Of a stretch of 64,000 nucleotides of DNA, positions 18,606 to 29,414 are shown piece after piece (positions within the stretch are counted from its first letter, which is position 1; the number at the start of each line of letters is the position of its first letter). A program made the translations under genes and the position numbers. The stretch comes from Proteobacteria bacterium 005FR1 (GTDB lineage: Bacteria; Pseudomonadota; Gammaproteobacteria; Pseudomonadales; Cellvibrionaceae): contig WACF01000001.1 in the NCBI GenBank assembly GCA_026192395.1, forward strand, positions 2,664,309 to 2,728,308. The letters are read 5' to 3'. The notes under the pieces were generated by a model. It did no database searches. It was not told the DNA's origin and saw only the letters and a program-made list of their open reading frames with translations.

Positions 18606-21600
18606 TAGTGCTCCACCGGCGCCCCGATCAGTTCGTGGATATTGCTGAGCAGCACCTCTTCCTGGTACGGCTTGCCCAGGTACTTGTTGACGCCCAGACC
18701 GAAGGCCCGCTCGCGGTGTTTCTCACCGGTGCGCGAGGTGATCATGATGATCGGCAGATCTTTCAGCCGACTTGAGGATCGCACGTTCTTCGCCACCTCG
18801 AAGCCGTCCATGCGCGGCATCTCGATGTCCAACAGCATGATGTCGGGGAGATGGTCCTGCAAAGTCAGCAGCGCGTCGGCGCCATCTTTGGCGGTCATGA
18901 CTTCGTAGCCTTCCCGCTCGAGGAATCGCGAGGTTACCTTGCGCACGGTTACCGAATCGTCCACAACCAACACGATCTGAGTGCGACTTTCCGGTTTTGG
19001 CTCGGCTACGGGTGCTATTTCCAGAGGCTTCATTCGACCGAGCAGCGCCATCTCCTTGCGGATAATAGCGTTCGGATCGAGGATGACCACGACGCTGCCG
19101 TCCCCCATCACGGTTGCACCGGACAAGCCTTCCACGGTCGCGAACTGCGGGCCCAGACTTTTTACCACGATCTCGCGGCTGCCCATCAGCTTGTCCACCT
19201 GAATCGCCACGGCATGTTCAGCACTGCGCACCAGCACTACCGGCAGTGGCAGCACCTGACCATCGAGACGCGGCAAGGCGTCGCGGTCGAGCATGTTGCC
19301 AAGATAGCGCACCCGATACTGCTCACCAGCGTATTCAAAGCGCGCGTCCTCGTCCTGATAATAGTGCTCCAGCTCAAAGGGACTTACCCGCACAATACCT
19401 TCGATGGAGTTCAGCGGAATCGCATAGTTGTCGTCACCAAGCTGGATCATCAGCGCCCGGTTCACCGACACAGTGAACGGCAGGCGGATAATGAATTCGG
19501 TACCTTCCCCCTGGCGGGAGTCGATGAACATCGAGCCACCGAGCTGTTTGATCTCCGAATGCACCACGTCCATGCCAACACCGCGGCCTGAAATCTGGGT
19601 GACTTGCTCGGCGGTACTGAAACCTGCATGCAAGATGAATTGCATGATGTCCTGATCGCTGAGCTGCGCACCTTCGGCCATTAAACCGCGCTCGACGGCT
19701 TTTTCACGAATGCGTGCGAGGTTCAGCCCGCGACCGTCATCGCTGAGACGCATGATGATGTCGCCACCCTCACGACCGAGGCTGAGCGCGATCGTGCCGC
19801 TTTCCGGCTTGCCGGCGGCGCGCCGCTCGTGCGGAGATTCGATACCGTGGTCAACAGCATTGCGCAGCATGTGTTCGAGCGGTGCGACCATGCGCTCCAG
19901 AACGGAACGATCCAGCTCGCCTTCGACGTTGTTCAGTTCGAAGCTGACCTGCTTGTCCAGCTCAGTAGAGATTTGCCGTACGATGCGACGCAGTCGCGGC
20001 ACCATGCGAGAGAAGGGCACCATGCGCGAGCGCATGAGGCCTTCCTGCAGATCGGTGTTGATGCGCGATTGCTGCAGCAGCAAGGTTTCCGTCCCACGGG
20101 TTTTTTCGCTGAGCGTGGTGGTGAGGTCCATCAAGTCCGAGGCTGACTCCATCAATGAGCGCGACAGCTGCTGGAGCTGGGAGTAACGGTCCATCTCCAG
20201 GGGGTCGAATTCTTCAGCGACCTCCATTTGTTCCTGACGGAAGATCATCTGCGCTTCAGTCTCGATGTCGAGGCGACGCAACTGCTCCTGCAAGCGGTGA
20301 ACTGTCGACTCCATCTCCTCGATGGCGAAGTTCAGCTCGGTGTTCTGTTCTTCAAGCCGGCCGCGGCTGATGGACGTTTCGCCAGCCAGGTTGACCAGCT
20401 CTTCCAGCAATTCGGCGGAGACTTTGATTACTTCCTGCGGTGTGGGACGACGCGCAGGCGCGGCAGCGCCGCCGCCTGGTTTGGCACCGGAAAATTCACG
20501 TGCAGGTGCGCCTGCCGTTGCAGCGCCGGTCCCGCCGCTTGCCGCCTTTGCCGGGGTTTTCGGTTTGGGCGCAAAGGGAAGGATATCCGCGCTGGCAGTT
20601 TTCTCCGCCGCTTCGGACTTGGCGACGGGCGCAATGGCAGGCGCGTCTTCCGGATCCTCCGCTCTCTCGGATTCGAACGGCTCGGCGGCTTCGACTGCGG
20701 CGTCGGCGGGCTGCTGTAAAAGCTCGTCGTCGAAGTTTTCCGAAGCACGCATAACATCTTCGAGCCCGTCAGGCACGTGACCGGCGACACGGCCTTTTAC
20801 CTTTTCCGTTCCACTGATCAGCTTGTCCTGGTATTCATGCACGACGTCAAAGAAGGGTTGATCCACTTCGACGTTTTCGCCTTTGGCGATGAGGAAGGAT
20901 TCGAACTCGTGGGCGAGCTCGCCTAGTCCCATCAAGCCGGCCAGACGGGCCCCACCTTTCAGTGTGTGCAATGCGCGTTTGAGCGCTTCAACATGGCTGG
21001 TATCGGACCAGTCCTCTTCCCAGTCGTGAACTGACTCGTCGATTTCCTCGAGTAGCTCTTCTGCTTCCTCGATGAATATCTCGAAGACTTCCAGGTCGAC
21101 TTCTTCCACGTCCTGGGAGTTGTCTTCCTCCGCAACCACATGTTGGTTCGAGTCTTCGTCGGACAGGCTTTCCTCGGGCTTTTCGCCTGTTTCCCGCTCT
21201 AGAGCTTGCGCGGCGCCTGGCTCCGTTTGTTCGTCTGTCGACTGATTCGGTTCGCTGTCGGCATGCGAGCCCCGTTCAACTGGCGCAAGGGTCTGCAGCT
21301 CGTCCTCGGAGACATTCCAATCGATATCAATAGTGATATCGTCAGATTCGTCAGCAGCGCTCGCCTCCTCGAGTTCAAAGCTGCCATCGGCGACAAGCTC
21401 GACCTCGTCACCGACCGGCAGATCCTCGATCGAGAGTGTCAGCTCCTCGTCGTCGCCGTGCTGTGTTTCCGGGGCGGATTTGTCTGCGGCCGAGGCGTCC
21501 CTCGGTACCTCATTGGTCCGTTCGTGTCGGCCACCGACCAATGCAGTCAGACGGTTCTGCACATCGTCGCTGATCGGATGCAGGTTCTGCCCGACCGCCA

Positions 21601-24600
21601 CGGCGTCCACCATGTCCAAAAGCTCGGCGTGGCCGTCGAGCAGTACGCGATAGAAGTCGTCGTCCTTCTCGATCTGGTTTCGCAGTGCCACTTCGTAGAC
21701 TTCGCGCAACTGCCGACTCAGGCTCGCCATCGGCGGCAAGTTGGCGTGTTCTGAGCCGCGCTCGAGAGTCGCGAGCTCTGCGATAACGGGTTCAGCTTCG
21801 CGGGGATCGAACTCATTGGCGCGCCAGCCGATGATCAGTTCGTCCACATCCAGCAACAGCTTCATCTCTTCTGCCATGAAGATCGACAGAAGTTCCGGGT
21901 CCACGCTGTGCTTGGCGTTTTCTTCCAGGGCTTCTTTCTGGCGGATCAGCGGTGCGACGGAGCGCTCTTTCAGTTCGGCGACGCGCGCCAGATACTGCGC
22001 CAGTCGGGGAATCTCCAACTCTTCTTGCCGGTCGATCTGACCGAGAACTACCTGGATGTATTCGACGCCGTCCTTCATCAACTGAAGGATGTCGCTGTCG
22101 ATGTTGACTTGGTAAACGCGCAGTTCTTTAACGAAGCGCTCAAGCGGCGCCACAAGCTCGGCGATCGGCTTCACGTCCGCCATGTGTGCGCTGCCCTTGA
22201 GCGTGTGCAGCGCCCGCTGCATCTGATCGCTGGGCGGTGTGAATAGCGGCGCTGAGGCATCCATTTCCGCGATGTACTCTTCAACCACTTCCAGGTGGGT
22301 CACCGCCTCGGAACTGAAGATGTCCCAGAGCAAGGTATCTGGTGCATCGTCTTCTTCATGTTCTTCTGCTTCGAGGGCGACCGGCTCGGCGGCAGTTGCG
22401 TTCGAGTCGCGCTCGGTTATCGCCAGGGGGGCGTCCTCGAGCGCCACACTTGAGTCACCCTCTTCGGCGAACAGCCCGGCAGGTTGCTCGCCTCGGGAGA
22501 GGCCTTCAGCCCAGCTGGACAACTCAGCGGTCTTCTGGGGATGGGGATTGGGTTTCCGGTGCTCAAAAGCCTTCACCATGTCCGGCAGCAGCGGAATGAC
22601 TCTCTGAATCAGCCGCGCGTGACCATCATTGGGTTCGACGGTATTGTCGATGATCCGGTTGAGCATGTTTTCCACGGCCCAGGCCAGCTCGCCAATATCG
22701 TTGGCGTTAACCATACGGCCGCTGCCTTTCAAGGTGTGGAATGCACGGCGGAATTCCGCGAGCGCTTCCTCGTCCTCGAAGTTGTCGGCCCAGCGGGGAA
22801 AGTACTCGTTGATGGCTTCGAGAACTTCCTGAGCTTCTTCAACAAAAATCTCAAGAATCTCTTCGTCGATCAGGTCATCTTCGTCGTTCTCGGCAGCAGC
22901 ACTTTCCGGCTCGCTATTCTCCTGACTTTCCTCGACAGGGACGAGGGCGTAGTCCTCGGCCAATTCCATCTCGGAGCGATCGTGATCATCGGCATCCGCT
23001 TCCAGGGTGATTTCCTGCACATCCTCGGCGGATTCAGCGTCGGCAGTTATCTCTTCGGGCGGCGCTTCCGCCTGCGTGGACTCCGCTCGAGCCGGCGCAC
23101 CGCGCTCCTCGGCGGCGTCTTCCGGCAGCGCCAGCTCGACTTCTTCGACAGGAGCGAACTTGCCGAGCACGCTGCTGGCGTCCGCCTGAACAGCGGGCTT
23201 CGTGGCGGCTGAGGAGCGAAGATGGACGCCGATTGGATAGCCGAGCGCCTCGACGCTGTCTTCGGCCACACTCAATAGGAGCTCGTCTTCCTCCTCGCGG
23301 TCACCGGTGAGGCGCTCGAGGTAGTATTCAACACTGGCAATGGCATCGGCGAGGGTGTCCAGCGTGGACCATTCGGGCGTTATGGCCTTCTGCAGCAGCT
23401 CCGATTCAATGAAATTGGCACAGGAGCGCAGAATCGCCGAGGGTTTGCGCAGCGGGATCATGTCCAACCCGCCGCTAATATCGCGCAGGTGCTTGGGTAC
23501 ATTGGCCAGGTGATCGCGATTCCATTGCGATGCGATGTATTCAATGATCGCATCCTTGGCCTGCTCGAGACCATTTCGAGACTCGCGCAGAACGGAAGCC
23601 TGCGCCTGGTCCAGCGCGGTAAGACCGGGTGTCGGGGTCGCGCCATAGCGGCCACTTCCGGCAGCCATGGAGTCCAGCGAGCTTTCAATTTCGATGATCT
23701 GGTCGGCCACCTGCATCAGCACGTCTGCCGGTATCTCTTCGCGATCCGCCACCGACTCCAGTAGCTCACCCTGGGCGAGGACCTGCTTGCGCAAGTCGCC
23801 GATGCCGAGCACTGCCATGGTGTCTGCCACTCGCTTGATGATGGGCAGAGCGCTGGCGATATCGGCGCTGTCACGATCGCTGAGGCTGATGTCCAGCGCA
23901 TTTTTTATCGCGTCCAGCTCGTCTTTCAGTGCATCGACTACCGATCGAATGGCCTCGAGATCCGGCGCCATCGCCTGCTGCTGGTGTTCGCCGACATCGC
24001 GCTTCGGCAGTGCGGCATCCAGGTTGTAGGCCTGCTTGATGCGGTCGATGTATTTGCCCTGGCGACTGGCCTGGGCGACGTAGTACAGCAGGTTCTTGAT
24101 CAGTTCGTCATTGGTAAATTTGTTGAGTGCCGCAACGCCTTGCTCCGCGAGGACCTTGATCTCTTTGTCCAACTGCCGCAGCAGGTTCTTGACGGTAGCA
24201 CTGGATTCGATGGCTTCATGTTCCAGACCTTCCACGAGCGCCAGGGAAATATCCCAGAGCGGCTGGCGGGCAGTGCCATCCGTCAACTTTCGGAGTCGAG
24301 CGAAAATCTTGTACAGGTAGGCGATGTTCTCTTCGCGTTTGACGTTGCGGATGACGCCGGCAGCTGCGTACTGATACATCTGACGCAGTTTGTGGATGAT
24401 GACGAGAAACTGCTGCGGATCGATAGCCGCTGCAGCATGGCGATCGGCGATCCGATGCGCGGGCGCGAGATTGGGCGTGAACAACTTGGTTTCGGTGAGC
24501 AGCGCTTCGCCGCGCACCGCGCGCAAATCATTGAGCAAGGGAAGCACGGCCGCAGGATTATCCTTGCGGGTTGCCTTGACCTGATCGAGGTAGATCGGCA

Positions 24601-24895
24601 ACTGCAGGATCGCCCGCATGAGCACTTCCTGCGCCTCGGTTTCGTTGCGCACGGACTTGTTCAACACCGCCTTGGCAAGGCTCTCCATTTCCTCGGCCAG
24701 CAGTGCAGCGCCATAGAATTCCACCATCTGCAAACTGCCATGCACCTGGTGGATGTGGGTCAGGCAGAAACGAATCCGCGTGGTGTCTTCGGTGTTGTCG
24801 ACGTAAGCCTCGAGGGCCTGCCGCGCCTGGTTCAGGGATTCCCCGATCTCACCGATAACCCATTCCAGTGCTGCGTAGCTGCGGTTATCGCCCAT
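18605..24895 (-). CDS. chpA: hybrid chemotaxis histidine kinase ChpA
   Basis: 2096 residues, the central kinase of the Pil-Chp system controlling type IV pilus twitching and cyclic-AMP signalling. Domains in order: an N-terminal FimV/HPt-like segment (candidate His49), a long helical region, and Hpt domains with intact HTLKG at His720, His897 and His1310. Near residue 1005 there is a degenerate Hpt-like module lacking the His. An Ala/Pro-rich linker follows at about 1440-1490, then the CheA dimer/catalytic core with NAVDHGIE near 1680, GRGVGMDVVHSEIKQLGG and a CheW-like regulatory domain. A C-terminal receiver has the phospho-acceptor Asp2023 in MLLDIEMP. Pseudomonas ChpA is longer and carries more Hpt-type domains. 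Acidic linkers separate the Hpt units. Confidence 0.95.
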   Translation of the reverse strand: MGDNRSYAALEWVIGEIGESLNQARQALEAYVDNTEDTTRIRFCLTHIHQVHGSLQMVEFYGAALLAEEMESLAKAVLNKSVRNETEAQEVLMRAILQLPIYLDQVKATRKDNPAAVLPLLNDLRAVRGEALLTETKLFTPNLAPAHRIADRHAAAAIDPQQFLVIIHKLRQMYQYAAAGVIRNVKREENIAYLYKIFARLRKLTDGTARQPLWDISLALVEGLEHEAIESSATVKNLLRQLDKEIKVLAEQGVAALNKFTNDELIKNLLYYVAQASRQGKYIDRIKQAYNLDAALPKRDVGEHQQQAMAPDLEAIRSVVDALKDELDAIKNALDISLSDRDSADIASALPIIKRVADTMAVLGIGDLRKQVLAQGELLESVADREEIPADVLMQVADQIIEIESSLDSMAAGSGRYGATPTPGLTALDQAQASVLRESRNGLEQAKDAIIEYIASQWNRDHLANVPKHLRDISGGLDMIPLRKPSAILRSCANFIESELLQKAITPEWSTLDTLADAIASVEYYLERLTGDREEEDELLLSVAEDSVEALGYPIGVHLRSSAATKPAVQADASSVLGKFAPVEEVELALPEDAAEERGAPARAESTQAEAPPEEITADAESAEDVQEITLEADADDHDRSEMELAEDYALVPVEESQENSEPESAAAENDEDDLIDEEILEIFVEEAQEVLEAINEYFPRWADNFEDEEALAEFRRAFHTLKGSGRMVNANDIGELAWAVENMLNRIIDNTVEPNDGHARLIQRVIPLLPDMVKAFEHRKPNPHPQKTAELSSWAEGLSRGEQPAGLFAEEGDSSVALEDAPLAITERDSNATAAEPVALEAEEHEEDDAPDTLLWDIFSSEAVTHLEVVEEYIAEMDASAPLFTPPSDQMQRALHTLKGSAHMADVKPIAELVAPLERFVKELRVYQVNIDSDILQLMKDGVEYIQVVLGQIDRQEELEIPRLAQYLARVAELKERSVAPLIRQKEALEENAKHSVDPELLSIFMAEEMKLLLDVDELIIGWRANEFDPREAEPVIAELATLERGSEHANLPPMASLSRQLREVYEVALRNQIEKDDDFYRVLLDGHAELLDMVDAVAVGQNLHPISDDVQNRLTALVGGRHERTNEVPRDASAADKSAPETQHGDDEELTLSIEDLPVGDEVELVADGSFELEEASAADESDDITIDIDWNVSEDELQTLAPVERGSHADSEPNQSTDEQTEPGAAQALERETGEKPEESLSDEDSNQHVVAEEDNSQDVEEVDLEVFEIFIEEAEELLEEIDESVHDWEEDWSDTSHVEALKRALHTLKGGARLAGLMGLGELAHEFESFLIAKGENVEVDQPFFDVVHEYQDKLISGTEKVKGRVAGHVPDGLEDVMRASENFDDELLQQPADAAVEAAEPFESERAEDPEDAPAIAPVAKSEAAEKTASADILPFAPKPKTPAKAASGGTGAATAGAPAREFSGAKPGGGAAAPARRPTPQEVIKVSAELLEELVNLAGETSISRGRLEEQNTELNFAIEEMESTVHRLQEQLRRLDIETEAQMIFRQEQMEVAEEFDPLEMDRYSQLQQLSRSLMESASDLMDLTTTLSEKTRGTETLLLQQSRINTDLQEGLMRSRMVPFSRMVPRLRRIVRQISTELDKQVSFELNNVEGELDRSVLERMVAPLEHMLRNAVDHGIESPHERRAAGKPESGTIALSLGREGGDIIMRLSDDGRGLNLARIREKAVERGLMAEGAQLSDQDIMQFILHAGFSTAEQVTQISGRGVGMDVVHSEIKQLGGSMFIDSRQGEGTEFIIRLPFTVSVNRALMIQLGDDNYAIPLNSIEGIVRVSPFELEHYYQDEDARFEYAGEQYRVRYLGNMLDRDALPRLDGQVLPLPVVLVRSAEHAVAIQVDKLMGSREIVVKSLGPQFATVEGLSGATVMGDGSVVVILDPNAIIRKEMALLGRMKPLEIAPVAEPKPESRTQIVLVVDDSVTVRKVTSRFLEREGYEVMTAKDGADALLTLQDHLPDIMLLDIEMPRMDGFEVAKNVRSSSRLKDLPIIMITSRTGEKHRERAFGLGVNKYLGKPYQEEVLLSNIHELIGAPVEH

Positions 24896-24995
24896 AGCGT
24901 CGCATCTCTTGTTGTTGCATCAATAAACATCCGCATCTTGGCGGTTATTGGCCCAATGATTTTGTTGTGCCTGGCGATTTCGCTAAATCTGTAAG

Positions 24996-25847
24996 TCAGC
25001 CGATCCGGCGGTATGCTTGCACCCGCTCGTCGCGCACCCGCGCCAGTTGCGGGTGCTTCCAGTCGGGCGTCTCGCCGAGCCCGATCACCAACATGCCGTT
25101 CGGCTTCAGCCGATCGGCGAATCCCTGCAGAATCTCTCTGCGCCGCCAGCGGCGGAAATAAATCAGCAGGTTCTGACAGAAAATCACATCCATTTTTTCT
25201 ACCGGCATGGACTTGAGCTCCAGCACGCTGCCCTGGCTGAAGCAGAGGCGGTCCTGCAGCTTGTCGGCTACCTTGTAATTACCATCTCCCAGATCCCGGA
25301 AGTAACGCAGCTTTTCATGGCTGCTCAGCGGCTCCAGTTTTCGCTCCGAGTAGACTCCGCTGCGCGCTTTACTCAGCGCGGGCATGCTGATGTCGGTTGC
25401 GAAAACGCCGAAATAAGGCTTCAACTGCGCCAGCTCGAAGCAGTCGTTCACAAGCATCGCCAGGGAGTAAGGTTCTTCACCAGTGGAACAGCCGACACTC
25501 CAGACATCGAAGCTGCCACCGATCTGCCCGTTGTCGATGCGATTCTGCAGCAGCTGGCGGACGCACTCGAAGGAGTGGCGATGGCGAAAGAAGCTGGTCT
25601 CTTTCACCATCAGCCGATCCACGAGGACAGACCATTCCGCCCGCCCCCAGATGCCGTCGGTGACCCGCCGGTAGTACTCGGAGTACTCGGCGAATCCGAG
25701 CTCGCGCATCCGCATGCTGATCTGCGTCTGTAGAAACGGCTGCTGCTGCGGGCTCAGCGAAATACCGGTGCGCTCTTCCAGCAGTTTGCACCACTGATCG
25801 AAGGCTTCGGTGCTAAGCGCAGGGGCTTTCTGCAGTGACCAGATCAT
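24996..25847 (-). CDS. pilK: CheR-type receptor methyltransferase PilK
   Basis: 283 residues. Methylates glutamates of the PilJ receptor using SAM. The N-terminal helical CheR domain (residues about 15-85, including ETSFFRHRHSFE) is followed by the catalytic domain with VWSVGCSTGEEPYSLAM, FATDISMPALSKARSGVY and DVIFCQNLLIYF, the usual CheR motifs. It sits between pilJ (29 nt upstream) and chpA (100 nt downstream) on the same strand, the position of pilK in Pseudomonas. Confidence 0.93.
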   Translation of the reverse strand: MIWSLQKAPALSTEAFDQWCKLLEERTGISLSPQQQPFLQTQISMRMRELGFAEYSEYYRRVTDGIWGRAEWSVLVDRLMVKETSFFRHRHSFECVRQLLQNRIDNGQIGGSFDVWSVGCSTGEEPYSLAMLVNDCFELAQLKPYFGVFATDISMPALSKARSGVYSERKLEPLSSHEKLRYFRDLGDGNYKVADKLQDRLCFSQGSVLELKSMPVEKMDVIFCQNLLIYFRRWRRREILQGFADRLKPNGMLVIGLGETPDWKHPQLARVRDERVQAYRRIG

Positions 25848-25876
25848 CTCGGCAAGGTCGCGTCACGAAGACCGGA

Positions 25877-28102
25877 TCAGGCAATCGCTTCCGAGCGCTT
25901 GTCGCGCACAGCGGCGCTGTCATCCAGCTCCAGATCTGCATCAAAGCTCAATTCGCCATCCTCGAAGTCGTCTTCTTCAACAGCGCTTTCCATGGACAGG
26001 TCCACGGCGTCGTCCAGGTCGGCGAAGACATCCTCTTCATCATCTGCAACTGCAGGCACTTTGCCGGTGGGCGCGGATGCAGCCAGCTCATGGGGCAGCT
26101 TGAAGCCCGCTACCGAGTCGCGCAGGTCAGAGGCCATTTCCGCCAGGTTTCCAATCGACTGTGCAGTGGCGTTGGTACCGGCGGAAGTCTGCGACGTAAT
26201 CTCCTGAATGACGTTCATCGTGTTGGAGATGTGACCCGCGGACGAGGCCTGCTGGCGTGCCGCGTTGGAGATGTTCTGAATCAGTTCGGCCAATGTTGAC
26301 GATACGTTTTCGATTTCTTCCAGGGCCACACCCGCGTCCTGGGCCAGGCGGGCTCCGCGGACTACTTCCGCGGTGGTTTGCTCCATTGAGATTACCGCTT
26401 CGTTGGTATCGTTCTGAATGGTCTTAACCAGGGCCTCGATCTGCTTGGTCGCAGCGGCTGAACGTTCTGCCAGTCGCTGCACTTCGTCCGCAACCACCGC
26501 GAAGCCGCGGCCCGCGTCACCGGCCATAGAGGCCTGGATCGCTGCGTTCAATGCGAGGATGTTGGTCTGGTCGGCAATGTCGTTAATCAAGCTAACGATG
26601 TCACCGATCTCCTGGGAAGATTCACCGAGTCGCTTGATTCGCTTGGACGTGTCCTGGATCTGCTCACGGATGGTATCCATACCGTGAATCGTGTTCTGTA
26701 CCACTTTCGCGCCATTGTGGGCGATGGATACCGAGCGCTCCGCTACCGCGGCCGATTCGGCGGCGTTGGCGGACACCTGATCGATGGTCACGGCCATTTC
26801 GTTAACCGCTGCCGAGGCCCCGGCGATTTCCTGGGCCTGGTGCTCGGAAGCCTCCGCCAGGTGAAGTGCGGTCTGCTGGGTGTCCTGGGACGCGCGGGAT
26901 ACGTTTACTGCCGTCTCGTTGATTCGAGAGACGAGGATGCGCAACTGGTCGATGGTGTAGTTGATAGAGTCCGCGATCGCACCGGTGAAATCCTCGGTTA
27001 CTGTGGCGGTGGTGGTCAGGTCACCATCCGCAAGGTCGGCGAGCTCGTCGAGCAGTCGCAGAATCGCGTTCTGGTTACGTTCGTTGGTGTTGCCAGTTTC
27101 GCGCAGGCGGCGACGGGTGCCTGAGTAGGCGAGCAAACCAATGATGGCGAGAAAGACTACCGCCGCGATACCGAGGGCGATAACGGTGACGTTGTTGGGC
27201 TGACGGATGGAGGACAGCGCGCTGATCTGGTCAGAGAGTCCACCCAGGGTTTCCAGCAGTACCGGCGAATCGTCCAGCAGCGCGTTGGTTGCCTGGCGGG
27301 CGCCGAACAGGGCCGGTGACGCTTCGAAGATGTCGCGCACTGAGGTGCTCACGAATTCGAACAAGTCGGCAACTTCCTGAAGGCTCTGGCGCGCATCGGG
27401 ATCGGTGATGCGGGAGATGTTCATTGCGGCATCACCTTCCATCATCCCGACAATGAAGCGACCGAAGAGGTTGGCGTCGACATTGAACTGGTCCGCCGCA
27501 ATATTGGAGTCTTCACCACCGGCGAGCATTTTATCGACGTTTCGGCCGATACGCTCAGCGCGCCAGGTTTGCTCCTGGGCAGCAGCCACCTGGTCGGCGG
27601 GCGCGTCGTTTTCCAGCAGAATGTCCTTGATGTTCTCGTATTCCGCCTGCAATTCCGGGAGCGACTGGTTGAGCGTGGTGGCCACATCGTGCAGGAAGGT
27701 GATGGTTTCCTGGTTATCAACGATGTTTGTGGCGTTGCCCTGAACGCGCTGCCAGACCGAATCGTAGCGAGCCAGTTCACTCGACACCGCGGTGCGGGTG
27801 GCCGGGTCGGCTGCGCGAAGTCGATCCCAGGTTCGGCCCATGTCCGCGACGACCTGCTGGAGCTGGCCGAAGGCTTCGGCGCTGCCGTTGGTGGCGTCTC
27901 GGGCCAGCGTGGTCAGCTGGTAGGATTGCACCCGCAAGTCGCCGACCAGCTGCAGATAGCTCTGGTCGCGGGAGCTGTCCCGCTGAACGAGGAAGATACT
28001 ACCCGCCATCGCCGCGAGGCTAAGCACCAACATGACCACCAGCAGGGTCATGAGGGAGTTTTCCTTCATGCTGGTGAATATGTTTTTCGATTCGATTTTC
28101 AT
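25877..28102 (-). CDS. pilJ: type IV pilus methyl-accepting chemotaxis protein PilJ
   Basis: 741 residues. Inner-membrane receptor of the Pil-Chp system. TM1 is at about 17-38 ([21 protein letters not shown]), a periplasmic PilJ-type helical sensor domain covers about 40-300, and TM2 is at about 303-328 ([20 protein letters not shown]). HAMP-like and coiled-coil signalling regions follow, with the conserved hairpin tip region [36 protein letters not shown]. The C-terminus carries an unusual acidic tail of about 55 residues ([15 protein letters not shown] and further D/E runs), longer than I expect for this family. It lies between pilI and pilK. Confidence 0.95.
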   Translation of the reverse strand: MKIESKNIFTSMKENSLMTLLVVMLVLSLAAMAGSIFLVQRDSSRDQSYLQLVGDLRVQSYQLTTLARDATNGSAEAFGQLQQVVADMGRTWDRLRAADPATRTAVSSELARYDSVWQRVQGNATNIVDNQETITFLHDVATTLNQSLPELQAEYENIKDILLENDAPADQVAAAQEQTWRAERIGRNVDKMLAGGEDSNIAADQFNVDANLFGRFIVGMMEGDAAMNISRITDPDARQSLQEVADLFEFVSTSVRDIFEASPALFGARQATNALLDDSPVLLETLGGLSDQISALSSIRQPNNVTVIALGIAAVVFLAIIGLLAYSGTRRRLRETGNTNERNQNAILRLLDELADLADGDLTTTATVTEDFTGAIADSINYTIDQLRILVSRINETAVNVSRASQDTQQTALHLAEASEHQAQEIAGASAAVNEMAVTIDQVSANAAESAAVAERSVSIAHNGAKVVQNTIHGMDTIREQIQDTSKRIKRLGESSQEIGDIVSLINDIADQTNILALNAAIQASMAGDAGRGFAVVADEVQRLAERSAAATKQIEALVKTIQNDTNEAVISMEQTTAEVVRGARLAQDAGVALEEIENVSSTLAELIQNISNAARQQASSAGHISNTMNVIQEITSQTSAGTNATAQSIGNLAEMASDLRDSVAGFKLPHELAASAPTGKVPAVADDEEDVFADLDDAVDLSMESAVEEDDFEDGELSFDADLELDDSAAVRDKRSEAIA

Positions 28103-28325
28103 GCTACGCGCTCCTGAGCGTCTCTGCGTGTTGCATATACACGTTTTTTCTTAAAAAGCTGAATTCCCTTTGCCGACCTGCCAGTCGGCGATACGCGCGA
28201 TGAATACCCATCCAGTATGCAATGAATACCCGATTCGCTTCCGACCAGATGGCCGAATCCGCTGCAGCGGCTTCCGTGCCGAACCACAGCTAAATATTGC
28301 AAGTAGTAGCGCGCTGTTTCAGTCG

Positions 28326-28874
28326 CTAGCGCGCCGCGTTGACAAACCGAGGGTCTTCCGTCAGGCGGGCTGGACTGAATACGTACCATCGGTCTTGTTC
28401 ACCTGCGGCCTTGGCATAGCTGCCGGCCAGATAATCGCGCAGCTGATATTCCACTGGCTGCAGCTCGTCGGAATAAGAGTCGGCGGGAAAGTGCTGCATA
28501 CCAAGTGCGGTATCCACTACCAGCCCGGTGTATAGCTCATCGATTTCCAGAACCAGAACCCGTTGCCGTTTGCGCTGCCCCTCGAGACGACCACCGAAGA
28601 AGGCGGCCAGATCCAGAAGCGGCAGCAAGCGGCCACGCACGTTGGCCACCCCCATGACCCACGGCTGAACACCCGGAAGACGGGTATAGGAGGGCAGCTC
28701 AAGGAGCTCGGAAACTTCGCCGATGGGCGCTACGAAGTGCTGCCCCAGCAGACTGAAGCCGATACCACTCCACTGCGGCGTGACCTTGACCGTCGACGGC
28801 AGGCTTTTGGCCGAACGACGGCTGCGCTGGGCCAGATCGACCAGCGCATCAAAGGCGGTTTGTGGCTCTGCCAT
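28326..28874 (-). CDS. pilI: CheW-like adaptor PilI
   Basis: 182 residues forming a CheW domain: IGFSLLGQHFVAPIGEVSELLELP, GVQPWVMGVANVRGRLLPLLDLAAFFGG and LEIDELYTGLVVD. PilI links PilJ to the ChpA kinase. It lies 60 nt after pilH and 223 nt before pilJ. The pilI-pilJ gap contains a short hairpin (ccgac/gtcgg) and no convincing ORF. Confidence 0.92.
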   Translation of the reverse strand: MAEPQTAFDALVDLAQRSRRSAKSLPSTVKVTPQWSGIGFSLLGQHFVAPIGEVSELLELPSYTRLPGVQPWVMGVANVRGRLLPLLDLAAFFGGRLEGQRKRQRVLVLEIDELYTGLVVDTALGMQHFPADSYSDELQPVEYQLRDYLAGSYAKAAGEQDRWYVFSPARLTEDPRFVNAAR

Positions 28875-28934
28875 TGGAGATACGATCCCTTTGCTATGCA
28901 GCTCTTATTGTGCAGCTTTATTATTGCGCGACTA

Positions 28935-29297
28935 TCAGCCGATCACTTCACTGATGGTATCCATCAGGACTTTTTCTTCGATTGGCTTGGTCAGGTAGGC
29001 CTTGGCCCCCTGTCGCATACCCCAGACCCGATCGGTTTCCTGATCCTTGGTAGTGACGATGATCACCGGGATATTGGCCGTTTCCTCGCTCTTGCGCAGC
29101 TGCCGCGTTGCCTGAAAGCCGTTCAGGCCCGGCATGACGATATCCATCAGGACTACATCGGGCAGCTCTTTCTTCGCCACTGAGACGCCGTCTTCCCCCG
29201 TTTCTGCCGAAAGGACCACGTGACCGTGCTTTTCCAGCATGCTGGTCAGCTTGTAGGTCTCGGTTGGAGAGTCGTCGACGATGAGTACTCGTGCCAT
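28935..29297 (-). CDS. pilH: twitching motility response regulator PilH
   Basis: 120 residues, a single receiver domain without an output domain. Asp52 in VVLMDIVMPGLNG is the phospho-acceptor; VDDSPTE, VTTKDQE and YLTKP complete the acidic pocket and Lys switch. PilH is thought to oppose PilG or act as a phosphate sink in Pil-Chp signalling. It follows pilG after 117 nt, a long gap for this operon. Confidence 0.93.
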   Translation of the reverse strand: MARVLIVDDSPTETYKLTSMLEKHGHVVLSAETGEDGVSVAKKELPDVVLMDIVMPGLNGFQATRQLRKSEETANIPVIIVTTKDQETDRVWGMRQGAKAYLTKPIEEKVLMDTISEVIG

Positions 29298-29414
29298 AAG
29301 GTTAACTCCGCTGGAGGTTTTGCTTTTTGTCTGTTGCTAGGGGTTGCTTGTTTTTGTTCGTTGCGCTTTTTTAGCTCACGTCGGGAGCTCGGCCGGGCCC
29401 GGGAGACCTGGCCG

